From the NCBI RefSeq assembly GCF_002192455.1, contig NZ_CP021744.1, forward strand, positions 7,588,501 to 7,652,500: a DNA stretch of 64,000 bases, in the 5' to 3' direction. The notes under the pieces are model-generated. The model was given only the letters and a program-made list of their open reading frames with translations. It did no database searches and was not told the DNA's origin. Below, one piece after another: positions 22,576 to 31,027 of the stretch (position 1 is its first letter; every line of letters starts with the position of its first letter). The position numbers and the translations under genes are program-made. This DNA is from Streptomyces albireticuli (GTDB lineage Bacteria; Actinomycetota; Actinomycetes; Streptomycetales; Streptomycetaceae).

Positions 22576-23754
22576 TTACCAGCGGACCGGCAGCTCGTGC
22601 AGGCCGTACAGCACGCCGTCGGTCTTGACGGCCAGCCCTTCGAAGGGCACGGCCAGTTCGAGCGTCGGTATGCGCTCGAAGAGCTTCCGGTAGGCGATCT
22701 CCATCTCGATCCGCACCAGGTTCTGCCCCAGGCACTGGTGCACGCCGTAGCCGAAGGCCACGTGGTGGCGGGCGGACCGGGAGGGGTCGAACATGTGCGG
22801 GCACTCGAAGGCGGACTCGTCGTGGTTGGCCGCGGCGACCAGGGGCACGATGCCCTCGCCCGCCTTGACGAGCTGCCCGGCGATCTCCACGTCCTCGACC
22901 GCCACCCGCAGGGACACCAGGTCGGCGACCGAGTGGAAGCGCAGCGTCTCCTCCACGGCCCGGTCGTCCCCGATCCACTGAGGGTTCGTCAGGAGCGTGA
23001 CCACGCCGAGCCCGATGTTGTTCGCCGTGGTCTCGTGACCGGCGATGAGCAGCAGCATCAGCACGCCGGGCAGCTCATGGGGGGCGATCGAACCGGAGGC
23101 CAGCAGCCGGCTGATCAGGTCGTCGCCGCGCCATTTTTCCTTGATGGCCACCAGGCGGTTGATGTAGCGCAGCAGGTCCTTGGCGGCGGCCGTCCGCTGC
23201 TCCTCGGTCGAGGCGCGGATGGCGATCAGCGTGCGCGTCCTGGACTCGAAGAACTCGCGGTCGCCGGGCGGCACGCCGAGCAGCGACGAGATCACCAGGG
23301 AGGGGATGGGCAGCGCGAAATCGGCGATGAGGTCACCGGAGTCACCCGAGGCCAGCAGGTCGTCGATGATGCGGTCCACCGTCTGCTCGATGGCCGGCCG
23401 CATCGCCCGGACGCGCCGGACGGTGAACTCGGGGATGAGGGCCTTGCGGAACCGGTCGTGCTCCGGGGAGTCCATCCCCACGAACCAGCCCGGGATCTGG
23501 TCCTGCTTGGGCACCCCCAGGCTCGCTCCGACGTTGGGGAAGCCCTTGTGCTCGGGGTTGGAGCTGATCCTCGGATCGGTCAGGACGGCGCGTACGTCCT
23601 CGTGCCGGGTGACCAGCCAGACCCGGTCGCCGTTGGGCAGGTGGGAAAGGACCAGTCCCTCCTGTTCGCGGTAACCGGTGTAGCTCGGCGGCGGGAAGGG
23701 CACGCCGGGCTTGCGCAGCGGGAAGTCGACCACCAAGGGGTCGGAGAGCGTCAT
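22576..23754 (-). CDS. Cytochrome P450, likely oxidising the polyene exocyclic methyl to carboxyl
   Basis: 392 residues, the usual length for a bacterial class I P450. The I-helix motif AGHETT, the ExxR pair in EETLRF and the heme loop FGYGVHQCLGQ with Cys341 are all present. The N-terminus runs straight into the P450 fold, so it is soluble. It sits between the ferredoxin and the sugar aminotransferase, the position and company of PimG/AmphN/NysN/FscP. Those enzymes oxidise the macrolactone methyl branch to a carboxylic acid in three steps (family knowledge). Assignment to that subgroup rests on context; a ring hydroxylase or epoxidase of the same superfamily is the alternative. Confidence 0.88.
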   Translation of the reverse strand: MTLSDPLVVDFPLRKPGVPFPPPSYTGYREQEGLVLSHLPNGDRVWLVTRHEDVRAVLTDPRISSNPEHKGFPNVGASLGVPKQDQIPGWFVGMDSPEHDRFRKALIPEFTVRRVRAMRPAIEQTVDRIIDDLLASGDSGDLIADFALPIPSLVISSLLGVPPGDREFFESRTRTLIAIRASTEEQRTAAAKDLLRYINRLVAIKEKWRGDDLISRLLASGSIAPHELPGVLMLLLIAGHETTANNIGLGVVTLLTNPQWIGDDRAVEETLRFHSVADLVSLRVAVEDVEIAGQLVKAGEGIVPLVAAANHDESAFECPHMFDPSRSARHHVAFGYGVHQCLGQNLVRIEMEIAYRKLFERIPTLELAVPFEGLAVKTDGVLYGLHELPVRW

Positions 23755-23785
23755 GGTACGGATATCTCCTGTTCGGGCGGGCCGG

Positions 23786-24844
23786 TCAGCCCACGCCGTA
23801 GAACGCGCGGACCCTGCCGATCACGAAGTCCTGGTCGGCGGCGGTCAGCCCGGTGTGCGTGGGGAGGTACAGGCCGTCCTCGGCGAAGACGTTCGCCTTG
23901 AGCGAGGGCCATTCGGGGTCGAGGTACAGGGGCTGCCGGCTCATCGGTTTGAAGAACAGCCGGGTCTCGATGGACGCCTCGGCCAGGAACGCCCGCAGCT
24001 CCTCGCGGCGTTCGGCCCGCAGGTCGTACATCCACAGCACGTCCCTGGGCGGCATCAGGGTGATGCCGGGGACGTCCGCGAGACCCTCGTCGTAGCGCTT
24101 CTCGATCGCGCGGCGCGTTTCGAGGATCTCGTCCAGCCGCTCGGTCTGGGCCAGGGCGACGGAGGCCTGCATGGCCGTCATCCGGTAGTTGTAGGCCAGC
24201 TTCTTGTGCAGGAAGTTGTGTTCCTTGGTGAAGGCCATCGCGCGCAGGTGCGCGAGCTGCCCGGCGAGCCGGGGGTCGTCGGTCAGGCAGATGCCGCCCT
24301 CGCCGGACGTGATGATCTTGTTGGCGAAGAGCGAGTAGCAGGCGATGTCGCCCACCGGGCGGACACCGTGGGCCTCGGCCGAGTCCTCCACGACCCGCAG
24401 GTTGTACTGGTACGCGAGGTCCATGATCGCGTCCATGTCGCAGCGCCGCCCGTAGATGTGGACGGGCATGATCACCTTCGTCCGCGGCGTGATCTTCTCC
24501 TCGATGCGGGTGACGTCGATGTTGAGGTCGTCACCGCAGTCGACGAAGACGGGGGTCGCCCCGGTGTAGGTGACCGCCCACGCGGAGGCGACCATGGTGA
24601 ACTCGGGGACGATCACCTCGTCGCCCGGGCCGACGCCCAGGGCCCGCAGGGCCAGCGTGAGGGCGGCGGTCCCGGAGGAACAGGCCACGCCGTGCGCGAT
24701 CCCGTTGTAGTCCGCGAAGGCGCGCTCGAAGCGCTGGACCATCGGCCCCTGGGACGATATCCAGCCGTCCTCGACGGTCGCGGTGAGGTATTCGAGCTCT
24801 CTGCCGTCCAGGGCGGGCCTGGACACGGGGTACTTGTACGACAT
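23786..24844 (-). CDS. PLP-dependent sugar aminotransferase (DegT/DnrJ/EryC1), mycosamine synthase-like
   Basis: 352 residues. The protein has the DegT/EryC1 fold signatures: SSGTAALTLALRALGVGPGD near the N-terminus (here broken by no gap but shown only in part: SSGTAALTL), the cofactor Asp region VVEDSAEAHG, and the PLP lysine, Lys176, in FANKIITSGEGG. It is followed by the P450 gene 31 bases downstream and preceded by the glycosyltransferase with a 42-base gap, so all belong to one operon. PimC, NysDII, AmphDII and FscMII aminate GDP-3-keto-6-deoxymannose to GDP-mycosamine (family knowledge). The next-door glycosyltransferase supports that role. A GDP-mannose 4,6-dehydratase, also needed, is not in the window. 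Confidence 0.9.
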   Translation of the reverse strand: MSYKYPVSRPALDGRELEYLTATVEDGWISSQGPMVQRFERAFADYNGIAHGVACSSGTAALTLALRALGVGPGDEVIVPEFTMVASAWAVTYTGATPVFVDCGDDLNIDVTRIEEKITPRTKVIMPVHIYGRRCDMDAIMDLAYQYNLRVVEDSAEAHGVRPVGDIACYSLFANKIITSGEGGICLTDDPRLAGQLAHLRAMAFTKEHNFLHKKLAYNYRMTAMQASVALAQTERLDEILETRRAIEKRYDEGLADVPGITLMPPRDVLWMYDLRAERREELRAFLAEASIETRLFFKPMSRQPLYLDPEWPSLKANVFAEDGLYLPTHTGLTAADQDFVIGRVRAFYGVG

Positions 24845-24886
24845 CGTTCGCTTCTTTCTCCTCGTACGTGGGTGTCTCGTGTGCTC

Positions 24887-26266
24887 CTAGGCCAGGGCCG
24901 GGAGCCCGAGGATGAGGTCGGCGGCGGTGGTCCGGCCGCCCGCCGCGCGCTGAAGGGCGCCGAGCCGCTCGGCGTTCTCGCGGAAGGAGGGGGTGTTCAG
25001 CACCCTTTCGAGCTTGTCGAGGGCGTCTCCCACGGCGAGGTCCTGGGGCCGGTCGAGGGTCAGGCTGATGCCGAAGTCCCGGCCGCGGACGGCCTGGTCG
25101 AAGCAGTCCACCCACAGCGGCCGCACCACGAGCGGCTTGCCGAAGTACACGCCCTCGTTGAAGCCGTTGCCGCCGCCGTGCGTGAAGAACACCTTCACGT
25201 TCGGATGGGCCAGGACGTCGAGCTGTGAGGGGACCCAGCTCTCGATGCGCAGGTTGGCCGGCAGCTTCTCCTTGGGCGGCAGGAGGTGCTGCTGCTCCTT
25301 GGGCAGCTTCCACAGCACCTGGTGCCGGCCGTGCAGCCGGCGGGTGACCTCCACCATGTTCGCGACCTGACCCCGGGTCAACCGGGTGATGGTCCCGAAC
25401 CCCACGTAGACGACCGACGGCTGGGCGTCCAGCCACCGGGAGAGGTCCTCGTCGTCCGCGGCCTCGGGCAGGGGCGGCACCATCGCGCCGACCAGCCGCA
25501 GCTTCTCCGGGATGTCGAAGGGATAGTCCAGCTCGGCGATCGAGTTGCACAGGACCATCTCGGCGTTGTCGATCCTCGCCATCTGGCTGAGCGGCGGGAG
25601 GTCGAGCTCCTTGCGCCGTCGGGTGTCCTCCGCGAAGACCTTGCCCATCTTGGGGTTGAGGAACATCCCGAGGGTCCGCAGCTTGAACAGCTCGTTGTCG
25701 ACGCGCTGGGCGAGGGTCATCCTGGCCGGCAGGCCGGAGTGCGGGACGGGGAAGGACGACGGTGTGTAGCCCTTGCCGAAGGGCGTGTGCGCCGTCAGCA
25801 CGTTGCTCGGCAGGAACGGCACGCTCAGCACGTACGGGATCTTCCGTGCGACGGCCAGCTCGATGGCGAAGGAGCTGATCGATTCGATGACCATCAGCGC
25901 CGGCCGCACCTCGTCGACCACTGCCTCGAGCCGGCGGAACTTCACCGCCTGGAGGTCGGGCCGGTAGGTGTGCTGGATGACCGCGCGGTGGGCCTTGAAC
26001 CGTGAGGACTGGGTGACCTTGCGGTAGATGTCGTCGCCCCATGTCACGGCCGACAGCTCCGGGATGACATCGCCCAGGGAGGCGAACTCCACCGGCGAGC
26101 CGCCTTCCGCGATCTTCTTGACCTCGTCGCGCCGTGGTTCGTCGGTGGCGAACCACAGGTCTTCCACGCCCTGACGGGAGAGCTCGGCGGCCAGTACGAG
26201 CATGGGGTTGAGCAGACCGCTCTCCGGAAGGCTGACGAAGAGGATCGGCCGTCGGGCGGAGTCCAT
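24887..26266 (-). CDS. Glycosyltransferase, likely polyene mycosaminyltransferase
   Basis: 459 residues with the two-domain GT-B layout of the UGT-like family: an N-terminal strand PILFVSLPESGLLNP and a C-terminal donor-site loop FFTHGGGNGFNEGVYFGKP. ATG at 26266 follows an AAAGGGAA ribosome site. It is the first gene of the minus-strand tailoring operon, and a PimM-like box lies about 100 bases upstream. In pimaricin, nystatin, amphotericin and candicidin, PimK/NysDI/AmphDI/FscMI attach mycosamine to the macrolactone from GDP-mycosamine. The coupled aminotransferase makes the same role likely here. Confidence 0.88.
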   Translation of the reverse strand: MDSARRPILFVSLPESGLLNPMLVLAAELSRQGVEDLWFATDEPRRDEVKKIAEGGSPVEFASLGDVIPELSAVTWGDDIYRKVTQSSRFKAHRAVIQHTYRPDLQAVKFRRLEAVVDEVRPALMVIESISSFAIELAVARKIPYVLSVPFLPSNVLTAHTPFGKGYTPSSFPVPHSGLPARMTLAQRVDNELFKLRTLGMFLNPKMGKVFAEDTRRRKELDLPPLSQMARIDNAEMVLCNSIAELDYPFDIPEKLRLVGAMVPPLPEAADDEDLSRWLDAQPSVVYVGFGTITRLTRGQVANMVEVTRRLHGRHQVLWKLPKEQQHLLPPKEKLPANLRIESWVPSQLDVLAHPNVKVFFTHGGGNGFNEGVYFGKPLVVRPLWVDCFDQAVRGRDFGISLTLDRPQDLAVGDALDKLERVLNTPSFRENAERLGALQRAAGGRTTAADLILGLPALA

Positions 26267-26356
26267 GTATTCCCTTTCACGGTGGCGGGCGGGGCTCGGC
26301 GGGCATGCCCCCGTGCGGGTCGGCTGGCCGCACCTACCTTTGATCTCACGCCGGGC

Positions 26357-26372
26357 GCCGGGAAATCCTTAG
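26357..26372. promoter_or_regulatory. Candidate PAS-LuxR (PimM-type) operator
   Basis: The 16 bases GCCGGGAAATCCTTAG match the published PimM consensus CTVGGGAWWTCCCBAG at 13 positions by my alignment, including the GGGA-AA-TCC core and the closing AG. The centre is about 100 bases upstream of the glycosyltransferase start, where operators of this family overlap -35 regions. The cognate regulator is encoded 0.6 kb away. Binding is inferred, not shown. Confidence 0.6.
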
Positions 26373-26802
26373 ACTCTGCCCCCGCCCGGCCCCGCCGTGG
26401 CCGGTTACCGCCCCTCCGGGGGTGTGCGTACCGGCGGTCAGGCCGGAGATTCCGCCTATCCGCAAGAGTTTGGCGAATTCTTATCGGGGCCTGGAACCGG
26501 GGGCGGGATTTTCTCATCCGCGCGTATTGCCGCGATGAATTGAGTGTTGCGCGCGGGCTGTTCCGGGGCGGTAGTGATCGGCATAGCGGAGTCTCCGACT
26601 GTTCGGTTGCCGCCGCGTCGGCCGTCACCGGTTGTGTGATGCCGTGTGAGCAGAGGGTGAAAATCTGCTGCATCTATGGCGTCAAACCAGGGCAATTTCG
26701 AGGCCACGCCCGTACCGAACCACCGTAGTCACGAACCCGTGGAACCGAACACCGGAACCGCAGAATTAGGCGAAACGCCCAGGGTTTCGTTGCCCCCCGG
26801 GC

Positions 26803-26831
26803 TTGTTGGTAACTAGTCTTCCAATTAGTTT
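26803..26831 (+). promoter_or_regulatory. Candidate promoter of the PAS-LuxR regulator with inverted repeat
   Basis: TTGTTG (26803-26808), a 17-base spacer and TAGTTT (26826-26831) resemble a sigma-70-type promoter, unusually AT-rich for this genome. An inverted repeat AACTA-N10-TAGTT (26811-26830) fills the spacer and overlaps the -10 element, so a protein bound there would affect initiation. The leader to the chosen start would be about 115 bases. Confidence 0.42.
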
Positions 26832-26953
26832 CACCTCCCACGTGAAGTGCCACGAAAGGGTCCAAGCTCTTGCTGAACTCAGCCCCCGCGCCCGTGGATT
26901 CGGCCCGGACCGTCGCTCATGACACCCCGTTAGGCCAGGCAGGAGGCGTGGCC

Positions 26954-27565
26954 GTGCGCCAGCAGTCCGACCAACAGGGTCTGTGCATGGCGAGCCTCGA
27001 CAGAGCGCTCACCATCCAGCAGGCGAACCAGGAGTTCTTCCGCCAGTTCAACGGCTCGTCCGAAGAGATATGCGGTCGCAGCATCCGCGACGTGGTGCAC
27101 CCGAGCGTCCGGCAGCCGCTCATGCGCCAGTTCTCCCACCTGCTCGAGGGCAGGCACGAGCGCTTCGTCGCTCCTGTCATCGCCGTCGGCCCGGGGGAGG
27201 AGTCGGCGTTCAGCGTCCCCCTCACCGCGGTCGCGGTACGAGGCGGCCTGCCGGACACGACGGCGATCCTGGTGATGATGCCTACCACCCGGAGTACGGA
27301 GGGCGCGCGCGTGGTCACCAACCGGAAGAAGATCCTCTCCGAGATGGACGCGCGCATCCTCGAAGGCATCGCGGCCGGGGTCTCCACCATCCCGCTGGCC
27401 GCGCGCCTCTACCTCAGCCGGCAGGGCGTCGAGTACCACGTGACCTGCCTGCTGCGGAAGCTGAAGGTCCCCAACCGGGCCGCGCTGGTCTCCCGCGCCT
27501 ACTCCATGGGCGTGCTCACCGTGGGGACCTGGCCGCCCAAGGTCGTCGAGGACTTCGTGAAGTGA
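26954..27565 (+). CDS. PAS-LuxR transcriptional activator of the PimM family
   Basis: 203 residues from GTG 26954, chosen because a GGAGG site sits 7 bases upstream; ATG 26987 would give exactly 192 residues, the length I recall for PimM. The N-terminal half is a PAS domain (LTIQQANQEFFRQF, then GRSIRDVVHP). The C-terminal half is a LuxR-type helix-turn-helix (ILEGIAAGVSTIPLAARLYLS, with recognition region RQGVEYHVTCLLRKL). PimM, AmphRIV, NysRIV and FscRI activate polyene genes by binding a conserved 16-bp operator, and such a site lies in the divergent region. It probably drives the tailoring/loading operon and perhaps the PKS genes. No receiver or ATP-binding domain is present. Confidence 0.92.
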   Translation: MRQQSDQQGLCMASLDRALTIQQANQEFFRQFNGSSEEICGRSIRDVVHPSVRQPLMRQFSHLLEGRHERFVAPVIAVGPGEESAFSVPLTAVAVRGGLPDTTAILVMMPTTRSTEGARVVTNRKKILSEMDARILEGIAAGVSTIPLAARLYLSRQGVEYHVTCLLRKLKVPNRAALVSRAYSMGVLTVGTWPPKVVEDFVK

Positions 27566-27602
27566 GCATTGCGAAAGCCCCGTTGTGCGGTAGCGGGGAG
27601 GG

Positions 27603-27643
27603 GCCGGGCGAAGCCCGCCCGGCAGGGCCTCGGGGAGAGGCCC
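27603..27643. terminator. Tandem hairpins between convergent genes
   Basis: Two perfect stems lie back to back: GCCGGGCG/CGCCCGGC (27603-27610 and 27616-27623) and GGGCCTC/GAGGCCC (27625-27631 and 27637-27643). They sit between the end of the PAS-LuxR gene and the end of the convergent oxidase-like gene and can serve both. They also mark a natural right border of the polyene region. Confidence 0.7.
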
Positions 27644-27644
27644 G

Positions 27645-28232
27645 CTAGGAGCCGCGTGGCGGCAGGGGGAGCGGAAGCCCGGGCAGACCGTCGATGCTCG
27701 TGGCGATGTGCTCCTTCTTCTCGAAGTAGCGCGCCAGGGAGGCGTCGTCCTCCCGCTCGAACCGCCTGCGGTGCAGGTCGCGATCGGCCTCGTAGGCCAT
27801 GAGCGGCACGGCGTAACCGCAGGTGTCACGGATGAGGTCGGCCGTCACGACGATGACGGCGCGCAGCCCGTGCGGAACCGGGTCGACGCCCGGGAAGCGC
27901 GCGAGCAGTTCCTCGAAACGCTCGTCGTCGCGGAAGACCGGCTCGCCCCGGCCGTGGACACGGACGATGTTCGGCGGGCCCTGGAACGCGCACCACATCA
28001 ACGTGATGCGGCCGTTCTCCCGCAGATGCGCGATGGTCTCGGCGTTGCTGCCGGCGAAGTCCAGGTAGGCCACCGTCCGTTCGTCGAGCACCGCGAACGA
28101 GCCGGACACACCCTTGGGGGACAGATTGATCGTGCCGTCGTCGGACAACGGCGCCGTGGCGGTGAAGAAGAGGGGCTGGGCCTCGATGAAGGCGCGGAGC
28201 CTGCCGTCTATGCGGTCGTACGTCTTTCCCAT
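27645..28232 (-). CDS. Pyridoxamine 5'-phosphate oxidase-family protein
   Basis: 195 residues from ATG 28232; a GTG at 28247 is an alternative that adds five residues. The sequence has the split-barrel flavin-binding pattern: INLSPKGVSGSFAVLDERTVAYLDFAGSN is seen as a conserved stretch near residues 35-65 (key parts LSPKGV and YLDFAGSN), followed by RITLMWCAFQGPPNIVRV in part (LMWCAF). Proteins like this bind FMN or F420 and act as small oxidoreductases, but the substrate cannot be read from the sequence. It converges on the polyene regulator and shows no link with that pathway. Confidence 0.8.
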   Translation of the reverse strand: MGKTYDRIDGRLRAFIEAQPLFFTATAPLSDDGTINLSPKGVSGSFAVLDERTVAYLDFAGSNAETIAHLRENGRITLMWCAFQGPPNIVRVHGRGEPVFRDDERFEELLARFPGVDPVPHGLRAVIVVTADLIRDTCGYAVPLMAYEADRDLHRRRFEREDDASLARYFEKKEHIATSIDGLPGLPLPLPPRGS

Positions 28233-28298
28233 GGCACCGATTCTCACCCGGTCGCCCCCGTGCGGGGGACATGTGCCTCGTCACCGCCACCACCGGGC

Positions 28299-28342
28299 GC
28301 TCCCCGTCCGGCTCCGGACAGCACCGGAGCCGGACGGGGAGC
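28299..28342. terminator. Terminator, 19-bp perfect stem
   Basis: Arms at 28299-28317 and 28324-28342 pair perfectly around a 6-base loop. The hairpin lies 8 bases beyond the stop of the minus-strand esterase gene and insulates the next gene in that direction. Confidence 0.8.
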
Positions 28343-28349
28343 GGGGCGG

Positions 28350-29585
28350 TCAGCCGCCCTGGACCGCGAAGGCCCCTCCGGGTCCGAAGACCCGGGCGGC
28401 GAAGCGCTCGCCGATGAGGCGGTGCGTCGCGGCGTCCGGGTGCAGCTGGTCGGGCAGCGGCAGTTCGGCGAAGTCCGCCTCGCCGTAGAGCTCGCGGCCG
28501 TCCAGGTAGTGCAGGTTCGCGTCGTCGGCCGCGCGCCGCGCGACGATGCGGGCGAGCTCGTCCCGGATGACGTTGAGCGTCAGCTTCCCGGCGGCCCGCT
28601 CCGCGGGGTCGCCCGCGGCCTTGAACAGGAGCCGCCCCTCGTCCAGCCTGCTGAAGTCCGGGGCGCTGGGGCCGGGGGTGTCCTCGTGGATGGGGCACAG
28701 GATGGGGGAGACGACCAGCAGCGGCGCGTCCGGGTGACCCTCGCGGACGGTGTCGAGGAAGCCGTGCACCGCCGGGCCGAAGGCGCGCAGGCGCATCAGA
28801 TCGGCGTTGACCAGGTTGATGCCGATCTTGACGCTGATCAGGTCCGCGGGGGTGTCGCGCATGGCGCGCGCGGTGAACGGGTCGAGCAGGGCGCTGCCGC
28901 CGAACCCCAGATTGATCAGTTCCCCGCCGCCGAGGGCCGCGGCCAGCGCGGGCCAGGTCGTACTGGGGCTCGCGGCGTCGGAGCCGTGGCTGATGGAACT
29001 GCCGTGGTGGAGCCACACCTTGCGGCCGCTGCCGGCGACGGCCTCGACGGGGGCGTCGGAGCGCAGGGCGACCAGCTCGGTGATCTCGTTGTGCGGCAGC
29101 CAGATCTCGACGTCCTTCACACCCTCGGGCAGACCCGCGAACCGGACCGTGCCGACCGGGCCGGGCCTGTTCTCCACCGACCCGGTGGTCATGTCCACCG
29201 TCCGGACGTTGCCGCCGGTCACACTCGCCCGCCCGGCCGGGCGGCCGTCGACGAGCAGGTCGTACACGCCGTCCGGGCGGGGCGGGGCGCCGACGTACGC
29301 CATCTTGGTGCGGAGCGTGTCCAGCTCGACGGCGGTGGCCCGGGTGCGGAACACCAGCCGCACGCCGGAGGGCTGGGACTCCGCCATGGCCAGCTGCCCG
29401 TCGGCGCACTGCGCGCGGGCCCGGGCGGGCAGCCGGTGCGGCAGGAGCCCGTGCGCGGTGCGCTCCACGTCGAGCGCGCCGCGCAGGAGGTCCGGGGTGA
29501 GGGGGGTGGTGAGAGGCGTGGCGGTCCGGTCCGTCCCCGGAGGAGTGGCCAAGGGGCCGGGGACGGGGTCGTGCTGAGAATTCAT
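28350..29585 (-). CDS. SGNH/GDSL-family esterase
   Basis: 411 residues without a clear signal peptide. The N-terminal ~190 residues look like a beta-sandwich accessory domain. The C-terminal half has the SGNH blocks: HHGSSISHG with the nucleophilic Ser (block I), LGFGGSALLDP (block II Gly), an Asn in KIGINLVN (block III) and DQLHPDAATH with the Asp/His pair (block V). Such two-domain enzymes hydrolyse esters of sugars or lipids; the substrate is unknown. Transcribed alone, with a strong hairpin downstream. Confidence 0.82.
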   Translation of the reverse strand: MNSQHDPVPGPLATPPGTDRTATPLTTPLTPDLLRGALDVERTAHGLLPHRLPARARAQCADGQLAMAESQPSGVRLVFRTRATAVELDTLRTKMAYVGAPPRPDGVYDLLVDGRPAGRASVTGGNVRTVDMTTGSVENRPGPVGTVRFAGLPEGVKDVEIWLPHNEITELVALRSDAPVEAVAGSGRKVWLHHGSSISHGSDAASPSTTWPALAAALGGGELINLGFGGSALLDPFTARAMRDTPADLISVKIGINLVNADLMRLRAFGPAVHGFLDTVREGHPDAPLLVVSPILCPIHEDTPGPSAPDFSRLDEGRLLFKAAGDPAERAAGKLTLNVIRDELARIVARRAADDANLHYLDGRELYGEADFAELPLPDQLHPDAATHRLIGERFAARVFGPGGAFAVQGG

Positions 29586-29681
29586 GATCTCAGCCTGTCA
29601 ACCGCATACCCGATCCGCACACCATTTTCCGGTGACGGTCCTCACGCCTCATATCTCCCGTCTCACGCCTCCCGTCCCGTG

Positions 29682-29709
29682 CGGCGACGGCCGGGGCCGG
29701 CCGTCGCCG
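29682..29709. terminator. Hairpin after the 66-residue gene
   Basis: Arms 29682-29694 and 29697-29709 are 13-bp reverse complements with a 2-base gap; in practice the loop would be wider. It directly abuts the stop of the small minus-strand gene at 29710, which supports that ORF as real. Confidence 0.6.
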
Positions 29710-29910
29710 TCAGTCGACGATCGCCCGCACCACGCCGCGAATGCCGCGTCCTATCCACTTCAGGGCGCCGAACTCGACGGCGGCCTCCCCCACGTCGGCG
29801 ATCGAGTCCGCGCGCTCCGCACGCGACGACCACCGGCACGACCTGCACTTGCGCTGCCAGAAGCGGCGCCCCCTGCCACAGCGCCCGCACGCGCCTCCAC
29901 GACTGCTCAT
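29710..29910 (-). CDS. Small cysteine-rich protein, possible zinc ribbon
   Basis: 66 residues. Two CxxC pairs (CGRC near residue 8 and CRSC near residue 22) lie in a basic Arg/Gly-rich N-terminus, which suggests a zinc ribbon. The C-terminal part is alpha-helical (ADSIADVGEAAVEFGALKW). No strong ribosome site precedes the ATG, but a hairpin follows the stop exactly. Function unknown; the gene is divergent from the HMCES gene 68 bases away. A spurious ORF is possible. Confidence 0.5.
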   Translation of the reverse strand: MSSRGGACGRCGRGRRFWQRKCRSCRWSSRAERADSIADVGEAAVEFGALKWIGRGIRGVVRAIVD

Positions 29911-29978
29911 AGGCCAAGATCATCGCAGACGCTCCGGTGCGGGTGCGGCCGCCCCGGGGTACGGGCAGAGTGGGGGCC

Positions 29979-30728
29979 ATGTGCGGCCGATACGTTGCCA
30001 CCCGCAGTCCGCAGGACCTGGTCGGGCTGTTCGAGGTCACCCGCTGGAACCAGGAGCGGCTCCTGGAACCGAGCTGGAACGTCGCCCCCACCGACGAGGT
30101 GTGGGCGGTGCTGGAACGGCCCGACCGGGCGAGCGGCGTGCTGGAACGGCAGCTGAGAGTGGTGCGGTGGGGCCTGGTGCCGTCATGGGCGAAGAGCCCG
30201 GACACCGGCGCGAAGATGATCAACGCCAGGGTGGAGACGGTGCACGAGAAGCCCGCCTACCGCCGTGCCTTCGCCAAGCGCCGCTGCCTGCTCCCCGCGG
30301 ACGGCTTCTACGAATGGCGGACCGTCGAGGCGACCGCGACGACGAAGGCCCGCAAGCAGCCGTACTTCATCAGCCCCGCGGACGGCCAGGTCATGGCGAT
30401 GGCGGGGCTGTACGAGTTCTGGCGCGACCCCGCGGTGACCGGGGACGACGACCCGGCGGCCTGGCGCACCACCTGCACCGTCATCACCACCGAGGCCACC
30501 GACGCCGCCGGCCGCGTCCACCCCCGCATGCCTCTGGTCATCCCCCACGCCGACTACGCGGCCTGGCTCGACCCCTCGCATCAGGACCCCGGCGAACTCC
30601 GCGCCCTCCTGACCACCCCCGCCGGGGGCCGGCTCGACGTGCGCGAGGTGAACGACGCGGTGAACAACGTCCGCAACAACGGCCCCCAGCTCCTGGACAG
30701 CGCCCCCGGCACGAGCACCGGCCCCTGA
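29979..30728 (+). CDS. HMCES/YedK abasic-site processing protein (SRAP domain)
   Basis: 249 residues from ATG 29979. The start is fixed by the family: after Met removal the catalytic Cys must be the first residue, and the protein begins MCGRY. Other SRAP hallmarks are present: EPSWNVAPT, RWGLVPSWAK, the NARVETV segment with its conserved Asn and Glu, and LLPADGFYEW. HMCES/YedK forms a thiazolidine crosslink with abasic sites in single-stranded DNA and shields them (family knowledge). The C-terminal His typical of the active site is in HPRMPLVI. Length is normal. Single gene, apparently housekeeping. Confidence 0.93.
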   Translation: MCGRYVATRSPQDLVGLFEVTRWNQERLLEPSWNVAPTDEVWAVLERPDRASGVLERQLRVVRWGLVPSWAKSPDTGAKMINARVETVHEKPAYRRAFAKRRCLLPADGFYEWRTVEATATTKARKQPYFISPADGQVMAMAGLYEFWRDPAVTGDDDPAAWRTTCTVITTEATDAAGRVHPRMPLVIPHADYAAWLDPSHQDPGELRALLTTPAGGRLDVREVNDAVNNVRNNGPQLLDSAPGTSTGP

Positions 30729-31027
30729 CGACGAGGAACGACGCGAGCGCTCCCTGCGGGATGTCAGGAGGCGTCCGCCCGGTGCTGCCCGGCCCCCCTC
30801 CGCGCCCTGCCGCGGGCAGTACGCCGAGGGCGGTCCACAGCGGGGCGCGGCGCGGCGGGCGCGGCAGGACGGCGGGCCGGCCGACGGGCTGCCGGGCGAG
30901 CCACCAGGCGGTCATGGCCGCCGTCGCCAGACCGAGGAGGACGGTGAGACCGGTCTGGAGCGGCTTCCCCGGACCCGTGCGGCCGTCGCCCGTCACGCCC
31001 GGCGCCTCACCCGTCGCGGTCCGGGTG
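30729..31027. other. Gap between the HMCES and SMP-30-like genes
   Basis: About 300 bases with no secure gene. On the minus strand a GTG at 30996 opens a frame whose start encodes a plausible membrane helix (LQTGLTVLLGLATAAMTAWW), but the frame then runs on into antisense of the HMCES gene. A tiny membrane protein broken by another indel is possible; I would not annotate it without homologues. Confidence 0.4.

Larger units (their letters stand above)
26267..26953. other. Divergent control region between the glycosyltransferase and the PAS-LuxR gene
   Basis: About 690 bases, clearly less GC-rich than the flanks in parts, with no convincing gene; the short open frames inside lack ribosome sites and family features. 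It holds the PimM-like box (26357-26372), a weaker look-alike around GGGATTTTCT at 26507, a short inverted repeat cgaaac/gtttcg (26771-26776 and 26784-26789) and the regulator promoter near 26803-26831. Both polyene transcription units that start in this window are controlled from here. Confidence 0.7.

Noticed and set aside
26456-26865. Small open frames in the polyene control region
   Set aside because: No ribosome sites, no family features, and they overlap the predicted operators and promoter.
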